Assembly (NCBI GenBank): GCA_023807065.1
Contig: JAJJLU010000779.1
Location: 1-18,996, forward strand
DNA: 18,996 nucleotides
From: Isotricha intestinalis
Lineage: Eukaryota > Ciliophora > Litostomatea > Vestibuliferida > Isotrichidae
Direction: 5' to 3'
In this document: in pieces, positions 7,393-16,678 of the stretch
How the letters are laid out: every line of letters starts with the position of its first letter
How positions within the stretch are numbered: the stretch's first letter is position 1
The notes under the pieces: generated by a model
Told to the model about the DNA's origin: nothing
The model's input: the letters and a program-made list of their open reading frames with translations, nothing else
Databases searched by the model: none
Program-made: the position numbers and the translations under genes

Positions 7393-9918
7393 ATGGATGA
7401 ATCATCTGGAAATAATAGTTATAAAATAAGTCCTGAAGAAATTAATTCTCCAATACATGCTGCAGTGATTAAAACAAAAACATATAAAAATTTAAATAAA
7501 AGAGGAAGTATATATAAATTATTTTCAAAGAATGTTGCAGAAAATGCTAAAAATAATGTAAATGAGATTAATCAATTAATGATAAAATTATCAAATGATG
7601 TTCATAAAAATTTAAATTATTCAAGATCAAATAATTCAATTAGCTCAAGTCAAAGTAAAACAAGTAAATTAAATTCAAAATCTTCATATACAAAACTTCC
7701 TCCTTTATCAAAAAGAAATCAAACACATTATTTACCAATAAAAACAACTATATCACAACATTTAGATAATTTATTAAAAGATGGTATTAGAAAAGAAGAA
7801 TATTATAAAAATATTTATTCAGAAGAAAAATATGGTTTGAAAAAAAAAAGAATAAACGAAGCACATTTAATATTAGATAAAAAAGATATAGAATCAAATA
7901 TTGCAATTAATGGATTAAATGATTCTTTTACAAATACAACATCAATAGCAAATAAACAAAAATTAAAATTTGTAGAAGTCGAGAATTCAAAATTTAAATT
8001 ATTAAAAAACGCATATGAAAATAAAAACACTGGTTTAGATCCTTCACATCAATATAAAAATTTAAATGGTGAAGGACAATTAATTCAAAAGAAATTTGAA
8101 CATTATAAAGATGATCCTTTAAATTTAAGAAAGAAAGAAATAGTATTTTCAATAATGAAAAGAGATGAATTTCAGAATTTTTTAGTTGAAAGATATTTAA
8201 AGAAAATAATAAAAAATTATCAAGTTAAAAGTCAAAATAAAAGAAGATTATATATAATAAGAGATTCTTCAGTAATAACAAATCCAAAAAAAATTCCAGG
8301 AGTAATAGTTACAATTCCAAATACTTTAGAATTATCAAAATATTCAATAATAAAGAGAAAAAATTTATATAGAAAATTTTTAGATTATTTAAGAGATAAA
8401 ATGAATAGTTTAACTCCTTTTCATTATATTTTTTTAAAAAATGGAAGTATAATATATGATTTAATTGATATTAAACCTCCTGAAAAATATTTATATGTTT
8501 CTCCAAATAGTAATTTTTTAGGTTTATCAATTCCTATTAGTACTCATATTATTAAATTATATTTACAACATTTTTCAGAAGAAGATAATAAAAATGGATG
8601 TTTTGATTATTCTTCTCTTGATGAATCTATGAGAAGTGAAAGTTCTCTTGAAGAAGATAGAGATGATTTATTTGATATTTTTTTTTCTAATAAAAATATT
8701 CAAAAAAAATTTAAGAAAGTGATTAGAAAAAAAAAAAATAATAAATTAAATAATACTTTCACTTTAGGAATTAATGAAAAAGAAAAAGAAGAATTTATTT
8801 ATTTTTCAGATGACGAATCAAGGAAAAAAAATTTAGATGAAAGTATAAAAATATATAAAACAAATAGAAAAAAAATAGATTTATTTATTGAAGCAAAAAA
8901 TAATATATATGAAAAAAAAATAAACTCTTTATTAAAAAATTTATCAAATAATCCAAATTCAAAATTATCATCTAAAAAAATTCCATTTCCAAATGATATT
9001 AAACTAATGAGTACTTATTTAACAGAATCAAAAATTCCAGAAAAAAGAATGTTAAAATCAACTCAGAAAAATATTCCATTAAAGAATCAAGATATAGTCG
9101 ATTGTTTTAATATATTAAACCAAGATAAAAAGTTTTTAAAAAAAGGAAATTTTTATTTAAAAAGAAAAAACGAAAAAAAAGATTTACCTTATGTAGAAGA
9201 AAATACATTAAAAATGCAGAATAAATATATTAAAAATTATAAAAAAACATCAAATGATTATCCATCATTAATATCATATAACATTCCATTAATATTATCA
9301 AAGAATAATAAATTAACAAGAAATGAATTTATAGGTTTATATACTAAATTTAAATCATTAGTTAATTTATGGTTTAATATGCATGATAATTTTAAAATAT
9401 TACAATCTGGAATTGACTTTGAAACTTTTCATAAATGTAATAGTGAATTATGTGGAGAAGAAGAAATTTTAGTAAGAAAAATATACGATGAAATTAATAC
9501 TGGAGCTTCTGGTATGTTAACTTTAGAAGATTATGTTGATGCTTTAACTACTATGTATAGAAAAGATTTAATTGATCAATTAGAATTTTTTTTAAGAGTT
9601 TTTAATATGAAAGGTAAACATATTCTTACTTATGATGATGTTCTTCATATATGTCAAATTAGTATTAAGAGATTAATTACTAATAATAAAAATGATATAA
9701 GTAGTATTGCTGTTATTAAATCTATTTCTAAATTTTTTGCTAATTATATGTTTGAACTTTGTAATTCTAATTTGAATGGAGGAATTGATGTTGGAGAAAT
9801 TAAAAATATGATTAAAAATAATAAGAAAGGTTTAGAATATATTGAAATTTTCTGTTGTTCCACTGATAATACTAATAAAAATAAAAGCTTTGCTGATGTC
9901 GATAATAGTAATGAATAA
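7393..9918 (+). CDS. EF-hand protein with possible doublecortin-like module
   Basis: This is an 841-residue protein beginning 93 bases after POLE2. Residues 1-270 are basic and Ser/Asn/Lys-rich. Residues about 303-380 have the outline of a doublecortin domain: a strand (GVIVTIPN), a helix (KFLDYLRDKM), then FHYIFLKNGSIIYDL and KYLYVSPNSNFLGLS, which echoes the family pattern of a y.i..dG..i.dl turn followed by Y.s...F. This is suggestive only. A long charged, disordered region follows (400-650). The C-terminal 650-820 region carries EF-hand helices. The loop at 791-802 (NSNLNGGIDVGE) has Asn/Asp/Glu at all ligand positions and the central Gly, so it probably binds Ca2+. Loops at 702-713 (NTGASGMLTLED) and 738-749 are weaker. 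A cytoskeletal, Ca2+-responsive role is an inference from these modules. Confidence 0.7.
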   Translation: MDESSGNNSYKISPEEINSPIHAAVIKTKTYKNLNKRGSIYKLFSKNVAENAKNNVNEINQLMIKLSNDVHKNLNYSRSNNSISSSQSKTSKLNSKSSYTKLPPLSKRNQTHYLPIKTTISQHLDNLLKDGIRKEEYYKNIYSEEKYGLKKKRINEAHLILDKKDIESNIAINGLNDSFTNTTSIANKQKLKFVEVENSKFKLLKNAYENKNTGLDPSHQYKNLNGEGQLIQKKFEHYKDDPLNLRKKEIVFSIMKRDEFQNFLVERYLKKIIKNYQVKSQNKRRLYIIRDSSVITNPKKIPGVIVTIPNTLELSKYSIIKRKNLYRKFLDYLRDKMNSLTPFHYIFLKNGSIIYDLIDIKPPEKYLYVSPNSNFLGLSIPISTHIIKLYLQHFSEEDNKNGCFDYSSLDESMRSESSLEEDRDDLFDIFFSNKNIQKKFKKVIRKKKNNKLNNTFTLGINEKEKEEFIYFSDDESRKKNLDESIKIYKTNRKKIDLFIEAKNNIYEKKINSLLKNLSNNPNSKLSSKKIPFPNDIKLMSTYLTESKIPEKRMLKSTQKNIPLKNQDIVDCFNILNQDKKFLKKGNFYLKRKNEKKDLPYVEENTLKMQNKYIKNYKKTSNDYPSLISYNIPLILSKNNKLTRNEFIGLYTKFKSLVNLWFNMHDNFKILQSGIDFETFHKCNSELCGEEEILVRKIYDEINTGASGMLTLEDYVDALTTMYRKDLIDQLEFFLRVFNMKGKHILTYDDVLHICQISIKRLITNNKNDISSIAVIKSISKFFANYMFELCNSNLNGGIDVGEIKNMIKNNKKGLEYIEIFCCSTDNTNKNKSFADVDNSNE

Positions 9919-10002
9919 ATTTATTTCTTTTTTATTTAGGATTTTTAAATTTTTTTTTAAATTTAATTATATGTTATTATTATTATTTTAAAGGTAATTT
10001 AA

Positions 10003-11007
10003 ATGGAAAATATTGTTCATACTCAAATTAGACAAATTGGTTATCATAATTCTAGTAAAAGCCAAGTAAATATTCTTTCTTCGCCTTCCTTAATTTCAAA
10101 TAATAAAATATTTGAAACTGATATTAATAATGATAATAAAAGAAAAGAAAATGTTAAAAAATTAATTGATATTATTAATAAAAATATTATGTTTTTAAAA
10201 ACCAAATTAAATACAAAAATCTCAGGAGATGATTATTCAATTAATTTTAATAGAAAGCTGAAAAATGAAAATGACAATCTTAGAAAGAAAATTAGAGTTC
10301 TTGAAATTAATTATAATACTTTTGATGATAATAATATTGATTTAACTCAAAATTCACCAATACAATATAATTCAAAAATAGATTTTTTAAAAAAGAAAAA
10401 TCAAAAATTAAAAGAAAAAAATAGAAAATTAAAACAAAAATTATATGAATTATCAAAAAAAAAAGGAAATAAAGTGTCATATGATTATTTAATAACAAAT
10501 AAAGAAGAAATAATATCAAAAATAAAAAATATAAATTATTACATAAGTTCATTTTATCATCATTTAGATAAAGTAAAAAAGAATAATAATAGTATAAACT
10601 ATTTAGATAATGAAAGTTATGAAAATAAAGAAGATTCAATAAATGAAAAGTTTAAATATACAGAATGTGAAAATTTATATGAAAGTAAAGATTTTGAAGA
10701 ATCAAATAAAGTTTTAATTCCTTTAAAAAAATTTGAAAATAAAAATAAAACAGAAAATATAAATATTACAAATAATATTATTTTAGATAAAGGATTTATT
10801 AATAATCCTTCAAATAATACAAATAGAACAACAAGAACTGAAGGAAAGAAAAATAATATTTTTAATATTAATAAAGGGCCAAATGATAAAAATGGGATTT
10901 ATCCTTCTAATAGAACTAGTTCTAATATTAGAAATAGAAATTTTAAGTCAAAAGGCCTTAATGGAAGAATGGGAAATAAAGTAAAGGAAAAGTATTTAAA
11001 AAAATAG
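10003..11007 (+). CDS. Basic coiled-coil protein, unknown function
   Basis: This is a 334-residue, very Lys/Asn-rich protein with no recognised domain. Two heptad-like segments are visible: about 84-103 (RKLKNENDNLRKKIRVLEI) and 125-152 (a run of L/K heptads around FLKKKNQKLKEKNRKLKQKL). A third possible helix lies around 165-192. The C-terminus (about 265-334) is basic and Arg/Asn/Gly-rich without clear secondary structure. It is the only gene in the window that stops with TAG rather than TAA; an in-frame TAA follows five codons later, so readthrough would add only NYKII. It starts 84 bases after the EF-hand gene. Its 5' codons are T-ending, unlike most neighbours. It could be a cytoskeletal or basal-body-associated protein, but nothing in the sequence proves that. 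Confidence 0.65.
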   Translation: MENIVHTQIRQIGYHNSSKSQVNILSSPSLISNNKIFETDINNDNKRKENVKKLIDIINKNIMFLKTKLNTKISGDDYSINFNRKLKNENDNLRKKIRVLEINYNTFDDNNIDLTQNSPIQYNSKIDFLKKKNQKLKEKNRKLKQKLYELSKKKGNKVSYDYLITNKEEIISKIKNINYYISSFYHHLDKVKKNNNSINYLDNESYENKEDSINEKFKYTECENLYESKDFEESNKVLIPLKKFENKNKTENINITNNIILDKGFINNPSNNTNRTTRTEGKKNNIFNINKGPNDKNGIYPSNRTSSNIRNRNFKSKGLNGRMGNKVKEKYLKK

Positions 11008-11149
11008 AATTACAAAATTATATAATATATAGAATTATATATTAATAATTTTTTTATGATTTATATTTTTTTTAATCTTAAAATCCCTAAAATTTATGAA
11101 TCAATAATAAAAGGACTTAATTTCAATGTTATTATAAATTAAATAAAGA

Positions 11150-12901
11150 ATGATAGAGAGTAAAAGTAATAATAAAGTTTCTGCAATTTCATATTATGAT
11201 GAATCTATAAATGAAAGGATAATAAAAGTAATAGTAGATTCAAATTGCCAATCTGATTATGGAAAATTTATATTTATATTAGATTCTTCTTTTACAATGA
11301 GATATATTTTAGAAAAAATAATAAAAAAATTAATTCCTCAAATTTTATGTAAATTATCTTATCCAGATGAAGAAAAATTTTATATAATAAATTTTGCAAA
11401 TGATGCATTTATTCATGAAATGACAAAAAAAGAATTTACAACAAATGAAAAAAAAATAGAATCTATTGGTTCAACTTATATGGAATATGTTCCAGATAAA
11501 ATATTAGAAATCTTAAATAATATAGAATTAAATTCAATTATAAATCTTTTAATTTTTTCAGATTGTAAATTAAGAGACGTAGAAGAAACTAAAACAAATA
11601 TGAAAAAAATAAATAATTTTATAAATGAAAAAAATATTAGATTTAATTGTCAATTTGTAATTTTTGAAAATTCTGATAAAGAAGATGAACCTGAATTTAG
11701 TGTTTTATATTCTTTTTTATCTTTAAATAACATAAAAAACATTGAACCAATAACAATTAAACTTGAAAATGAAAAAGAATTTTCTGATAAAGAAATTATA
11801 AGCTATTCTTTGTTAATTTCTGAAAAATTTAATATTGGAGTTTGTGGATGGAAAATTGTAAGTAAACAAAAAAAATTAAGATATTTGCCTTTTGGAGACG
11901 AATTTCATGATAGTATTATTCTTACTAATAAAAATTCTATTTGTTATTATAATGAAAGGAATGCTTCTGAAATTCATTTAGAAAATGTAAATGATTCTTC
12001 TGTTAAAAATGAGATAGTTGATAAAGGAAATCTGAATGAAGAAAATAAATCGGAATTTTATACTCCTCATTTTTATTATAAAGTTTCTCAAACAATGATT
12101 GAAAATGTGCAAAAGAATCCAGAAAATGGAAAAAAAGAAAATGAAAAAATATTAAAAAAATTTCGAGATAATTGTCTAATAAAAGATATAAATGAAAAGA
12201 TTGGGGAAATAAAAGATATAAAAGAATTAAATATATATATTAATACACAAATAGGTGTTAACAAATCTTATATTGAATCAATCGCTCAAGGAAGAACAAT
12301 TATTCCAAATAATCTGAATATTATAATTTTAATAGATTACTCAGAAAATATGAAAGATTATTTAATTTATTTCATAGATAATATTTTGATTCAAGTTTTT
12401 GAAAAAATGAATATAAAAAATAGAATTCCAACTATTATAAATGGAATGTGTAAGAATTTAACAATAAAAATAAAAAATATATATCCTAAAATAGAAGAAA
12501 TGAAAGAAGAGAACTTATTTATGGACAGTTTTAAATTATTAATTGATAGAATTCAACATAATAAAGATAAAATTAACTTAATTATTGTTATTTTTTCAAA
12601 ATTAATGAAAAATATTAATACCGAAATTTATGAATCATTATCTCAATTTGAAAAAAGTCAATTTAAAATATGCTCTAATGTAATAAAATTAAGTTCTAGT
12701 GATATTATAGAGACTAATTCTCAATTAGAAGAGAATAAAATATTATATGGAATTATTAAACAAATTAGTTCTAAAGAAATTGATAAATTAGAAGATTTTA
12801 ATCCTTTAATTGTGGATCGAAATGAAATTAAAGAAAAAGGAGAAAAAGTTATTGATGATATTTACATAGAATTTATGAAATATTTCAAAAAAAAAGTTTA
12901 A
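11150..12901 (+). CDS. Protein with two von Willebrand A-like modules
   Basis: This is a 583-residue protein with no signal peptide. The first vWA-like module (about 38-205) starts with the strand FIFILDSSFT, giving a MIDAS-type D45-x-S47-x-T49. GSTY (T109) fits the second metal-site motif, and LLIFSD (D138) the third, so this module may bind a divalent metal. Residues 205-370 form a linker with strands (VCGWKIVSKQKKLRYLPFGD) and a Glu/Asn-rich stretch. A second vWA-like module begins at NIIILIDYSEN (D396, S398, N400), with a later hydrophobic strand INLIIVIFSK (475-484); its remaining metal ligands are not clear, so it may be structural. Tandem vWA proteins usually mediate protein-protein contacts, often in ubiquitin- or cytoskeleton-linked complexes, but no partner is indicated. 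The start follows a TAA-containing spacer, with GAATG context. Confidence 0.7.
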   Translation: MIESKSNNKVSAISYYDESINERIIKVIVDSNCQSDYGKFIFILDSSFTMRYILEKIIKKLIPQILCKLSYPDEEKFYIINFANDAFIHEMTKKEFTTNEKKIESIGSTYMEYVPDKILEILNNIELNSIINLLIFSDCKLRDVEETKTNMKKINNFINEKNIRFNCQFVIFENSDKEDEPEFSVLYSFLSLNNIKNIEPITIKLENEKEFSDKEIISYSLLISEKFNIGVCGWKIVSKQKKLRYLPFGDEFHDSIILTNKNSICYYNERNASEIHLENVNDSSVKNEIVDKGNLNEENKSEFYTPHFYYKVSQTMIENVQKNPENGKKENEKILKKFRDNCLIKDINEKIGEIKDIKELNIYINTQIGVNKSYIESIAQGRTIIPNNLNIIILIDYSENMKDYLIYFIDNILIQVFEKMNIKNRIPTIINGMCKNLTIKIKNIYPKIEEMKEENLFMDSFKLLIDRIQHNKDKINLIIVIFSKLMKNINTEIYESLSQFEKSQFKICSNVIKLSSSDIIETNSQLEENKILYGIIKQISSKEIDKLEDFNPLIVDRNEIKEKGEKVIDDIYIEFMKYFKKKV

Positions 12902-13114
12902 TATTTTATTATTTTTTATTAATAATGTAGATGTAGATTGAAATACAAATTTATTAATATTAAAAGTAAATATATATATCACAAAAACAAATATATTTAA
13001 ACAACATAACATTCAATTTTTAAATAAATAAAATTATAATATTAATTAAAAAATTATATAAATTTTAATTTAATTTATATTAATATTTATCTTAGCAATT
13101 ATTTATAAAATAAT

Positions 13115-16100
13115 ATGCAAGAACCAATTCCAAGTTTAGAAATAGAAGAAGAAGAAAAAGAAGAAAATAAATTAGAAAATAAAGTTAATATTATTCCAGA
13201 AACAATTAATAATGAATATAATGAAGAAGCTTTTGTACAAAGTAATATATATGATATTTTTCTTGAAGAAAATGGACTTCCAAAATTAAAAAAAGGGGAA
13301 ATTTTTATAATTGATAATGAAACAGAAGTAAATATTAAATTAAATAATAATTGCAAAATAAGCAACGAAGCAAATATTATATCCAATTATTTAAATGATT
13401 TTCCAAATGTTTTTTTTCTTGAAGAATTAAAACCTTATATTATAAAAAATACATCATTAGCAGAAACAAAGGAAGTTCCTTTAGAAAAAATAGAAGAATA
13501 TAAAATATCTCCAATTAAAATTTCAAATATAATAAATTTTAAAATAAATTTTAAAAAATCAGGAATTTTTACTTTTTTATTATTATATAGATCTAAAGAA
13601 AATAGAAAATATTATTTAACAGAACCTTTTTATATTTTAGTAAATCCAATTATTAATTTAGGAAAAGATGAAAGTGGAAATTTAAATAATATTACTTTAA
13701 GTAAAATCCAATTACAAAGTGTTTTATCTAAAAATTTAGGTAAATTAGATAATTTTGAAGATTATTATAAAGAAGTTTCTCTTTTAAAATATAATTTCAT
13801 TCACTTTACTTCAATTCAATCTCTTTCAAATTCAGATAATTTATTTTCTTTAAAAGATCAAAATGAAATATCCGATTTATATTTTGATGAAAAATTATCA
13901 AATGAAGAAAAAAAAAGTAAATTTAAAGAAAATATGGATTTATTAAGGGAAAAATATCATATAGGAAATATAATAGATATAATATTAAATCAAACATCAA
14001 TTGAATCAAATTGGATATATGAAAATCCAGAATGTGGATATACATTAGATAATTGTCCTTGGTTAACAGTCGCCTATGAATTAGATAAATTATTAGTTAA
14101 TTATTCAAATTTATTTTTTGAAGGAAAAGTGTCTTGTGAAAGTGCTCCTTATATTAATAATGAAAATGATTTAAATAGTGTTATTGATGATATTAAAAAG
14201 TGTATTTTAAGAGAAAATTTTGAAGAATTTTTCTTAATTCCTATTGAAGATTATATAAGTAAATTTTTGGATTTTTATAACAATTTAGAGAAAGAACAAT
14301 CTTATTCTATTAAAAGAACTTATTTATTTAATGAATTAGAAAAAGATTATAATATTACTACTAATGAACAAGGGAAATTAAATTTAAATAATGCTACTTT
14401 ATATGATTTAATTTCTTTAAAATGTTATAATTATGGTGAAAGTAGATTTGGAATTAAAATTAATATTGAATTTGTTTCTATGCTTTTATTAGAAAATTTC
14501 AGAGATAAAAAAAAAAATACTTATCAAAATGAATTTCATTTTATTAAAATGGTTAAAAGATTTATTAATAAAATAAATGAAGATTGGATTATTAAAGTAA
14601 ATGAAATGATAAAATATGCTTTATTAAATATAAAAGAATTTATAAGATATGAATTTATAGAATTAAAAAGAACTGGTTTAAGAAGAAAATTAATAGATAA
14701 TTATTTTCATGTAATAGATCCAAATGATAAAAAAAAAATATTTTTATGTAATGGTTTTATTATGCAAAGTGAAAATATAAATAATCCTTTTCCAGATTTT
14801 TCAGAAGAAGGAAGTTGGTATTTATTTAAAAGGAAAGTAATAATTAATAATGATACTTTAAAAATAAATTATGGAAAAAATTTTGAATCTTGTCCTAAAT
14901 TTTTAATAGAACATATGAGTAAATATTTAAATGAAATGAGTGAAATATTTAATGGATTATTTATTGATAATGTTATATCAATACCTAAATTTATTTTAAA
15001 ATATTTAATTAATGAAGCAAGAAAAAAAAATGAAAATTTATTTATTATGACTCAATTACCAGATATTAATAGTGAAATAGAAATAAAATATGTAACAGAA
15101 TGTGGAATTAATTTATTTTGTAAAGAAATGATTTGGTGTACAAATCCAAAAGAAATTTTAACTAATATTTCAATTTTTGGAAAAAAGAAAAAAGAGAAAT
15201 ATGAAAGTGATTTAAATCCCAATAAAAATAATTTAAAAAATTTAATTCCTGAAAGACCTTTAACTTTATTATTTGATTTATCAATTGATAATATGAGTTA
15301 TTATCATCATTATAATAATTTATGTTTAAATTTATCAATGATGGCTTCTATTAGTTTATTAGATTGTGCTATTGGAAGTTCAAGAGGATTTGATCAATTA
15401 TTTCCTTTTCAACCAAGTTCGATTAAAGAAAATAGAAAATATATTTATGATGAATCCTTTGAGAAATTATTAGAAGAAATACGGGTTAAGAAATTAAAAG
15501 AAAAAGAAATAAAAGAAATTTTTTTCGAGTTTCATCCTAAAAATTTAAATTATCCAGAAACTAAAAATGTTAAATTAGCTTTATCTTCTCATGGTTGGAA
15601 ACCAGATATTCCTTTAAAGAAAATAAATGATAATTTATTTACAGTAAAATTAAAATTACCTTCTGGAAAATATCATTATAGATATTTATTAGATGATAAA
15701 ATTTATACTTATGATACAAGTCAACCAATGGAATATGATTCAAATAAAAAAATAATAAATGTTTTAGATTTATGTTCTGATAATAAAATATTTTCACATG
15801 ATTTAAAATTATTAAGAAGAGATATTAATTCAATAAGAAATTATTTAAAAAATATGAAAACTCAAGTTTTTATTCGTTCTGATCAAGATATTATTTGTAT
15901 AATAAGAATGATAATTGATGGTAAAAAAATAAAAAAAAGTATTGATTCAACATCAAGTTTATTATCATATGATATGGGAGAAAGAGATTATAATAGAAAT
16001 TTTGATATTTTTTATTCTATGGGACAATTAAATTTAAATGATAATAATATATTAAATCAAAATATTCCAAAATCAATTAAACCTAATATTTATTATAATA

Positions 16101-16474
16101 CAAATAATAATAATTTAGATATTTTTGATAATAAAATTTATGAAGGTTATGCTATTATTTGTAGACCTGGATATGAAAAAGAAGAAAAAGCAATTAATAG
16201 TAAAATTGTATTACCAGGTGAAATTTCTGAATTTGTTTGTGGTTGTTATATGAATGTTGAAAATTTTGAAATTAATAATTTTTTAAATGAAAAATGTTTA
16301 AATGGTGTTCAAGGTGATGTTTATTATTCTAAAGATCCTACATTTTTATCCTCTATTTCTAATGTTACTCTTCAAGGAGGAAATACTATTATTGATTTTC
16401 ACTCTATTTTAACTAATACTGTTATTATTCTTAAGTTAGTCACTGGAAAGAGTGGTTTAAACTCTTTTTATTAA
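13115..16474 (+). CDS. Glycogen debranching enzyme-like protein, probable pseudoenzyme
   Basis: This 1119-residue protein is colinear with the N-terminal ~1000 residues of eukaryotic debranching enzyme (AGL/Gdb1, about 1530 residues). A beta-sandwich lies at 80-175. A GH13-type transferase barrel begins with LSKNLGKLDNF and FIHFTSIQSLSNSDNLFSL. Catalytic landmarks are altered. Region I is DIILNQ (288-293; His to Gln). Region II is GLFIDN (614-619), with D618 kept but Phe for the invariant Arg. Region III has Q647 for the acid/base Glu (NLFIMTQL). Region IV is LSIDN, with D725 kept but Ile for His. A CBM48/AMPK-beta-like module (about 798-885, W828, R856) interrupts the family order before a middle domain (LPGEISEFVC). 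The GH133 1,6-glucosidase domain is absent and no remnant follows. I infer a non-catalytic glucan-binding role. An in-frame TAA at 13106 limits the start. Confidence 0.9.
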   Translation: MQEPIPSLEIEEEEKEENKLENKVNIIPETINNEYNEEAFVQSNIYDIFLEENGLPKLKKGEIFIIDNETEVNIKLNNNCKISNEANIISNYLNDFPNVFFLEELKPYIIKNTSLAETKEVPLEKIEEYKISPIKISNIINFKINFKKSGIFTFLLLYRSKENRKYYLTEPFYILVNPIINLGKDESGNLNNITLSKIQLQSVLSKNLGKLDNFEDYYKEVSLLKYNFIHFTSIQSLSNSDNLFSLKDQNEISDLYFDEKLSNEEKKSKFKENMDLLREKYHIGNIIDIILNQTSIESNWIYENPECGYTLDNCPWLTVAYELDKLLVNYSNLFFEGKVSCESAPYINNENDLNSVIDDIKKCILRENFEEFFLIPIEDYISKFLDFYNNLEKEQSYSIKRTYLFNELEKDYNITTNEQGKLNLNNATLYDLISLKCYNYGESRFGIKINIEFVSMLLLENFRDKKKNTYQNEFHFIKMVKRFINKINEDWIIKVNEMIKYALLNIKEFIRYEFIELKRTGLRRKLIDNYFHVIDPNDKKKIFLCNGFIMQSENINNPFPDFSEEGSWYLFKRKVIINNDTLKINYGKNFESCPKFLIEHMSKYLNEMSEIFNGLFIDNVISIPKFILKYLINEARKKNENLFIMTQLPDINSEIEIKYVTECGINLFCKEMIWCTNPKEILTNISIFGKKKKEKYESDLNPNKNNLKNLIPERPLTLLFDLSIDNMSYYHHYNNLCLNLSMMASISLLDCAIGSSRGFDQLFPFQPSSIKENRKYIYDESFEKLLEEIRVKKLKEKEIKEIFFEFHPKNLNYPETKNVKLALSSHGWKPDIPLKKINDNLFTVKLKLPSGKYHYRYLLDDKIYTYDTSQPMEYDSNKKIINVLDLCSDNKIFSHDLKLLRRDINSIRNYLKNMKTQVFIRSDQDIICIIRMIIDGKKIKKSIDSTSSLLSYDMGERDYNRNFDIFYSMGQLNLNDNNILNQNIPKSIKPNIYYNTNNNNLDIFDNKIYEGYAIICRPGYEKEEKAINSKIVLPGEISEFVCGCYMNVENFEINNFLNEKCLNGVQGDVYYSKDPTFLSSISNVTLQGGNTIIDFHSILTNTVIILKLVTGKSGLNSFY
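15506..15769 (+). other. CBM48/AMPK-beta-like glucan-binding module (coding segment)
   Basis: This segment encodes about residues 798-885 of the debranching-like protein. It shows the E-set pattern of AMPK-beta glycogen-binding domains: NVKLALSSHGW (W828 where the family has the NNW tryptophan), PLKK, then LKLPSGKYHYRYLLDDKIY, matching the LP.G.h.YkF.vDG.W strand pair. R856 replaces the usual Lys, and Tyr or Ile stands at the second Trp. In human and yeast enzymes, the flanking sequences GYDEL...ERFY and ISKLH...QDIVAVTRH are joined by a short linker. Here the module lies between their counterparts (GFDQL...NRKY and INSIRNYL...QDIICIIRM). Boundaries are approximate. Confidence 0.7.
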
Positions 16475-16678
16475 AATTTATATTTAATATAATTATAATA
16501 TCAATATTATTTGGTAATGAAATTTAAATAACAATTTATTTAATTTTAAAACAACATAAAAATATAAAGATTTTAAATAATAAGAAATTTCATAAAGGTA
16601 AAAATTTTAAAATTAAAAAATAAATTTTTTTTTTATTCTTCCAAAAAAATAAAAAAAAACTAAAATAAGAAAAAAAAA

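Noticed and set aside
3248..16474. Operon of eight same-strand genes
   Set aside because: Spacers of 84-283 bases carry their own A-rich leaders, the functions are unrelated, and eukaryotic nuclear genes are usually monocistronic; tandem orientation alone is not evidence.
16475..16678. Frameshifted remainder of the debranching enzyme
   Set aside because: All frames are full of stops and no glucosidase motif is visible over 204 bases before a different gene starts.
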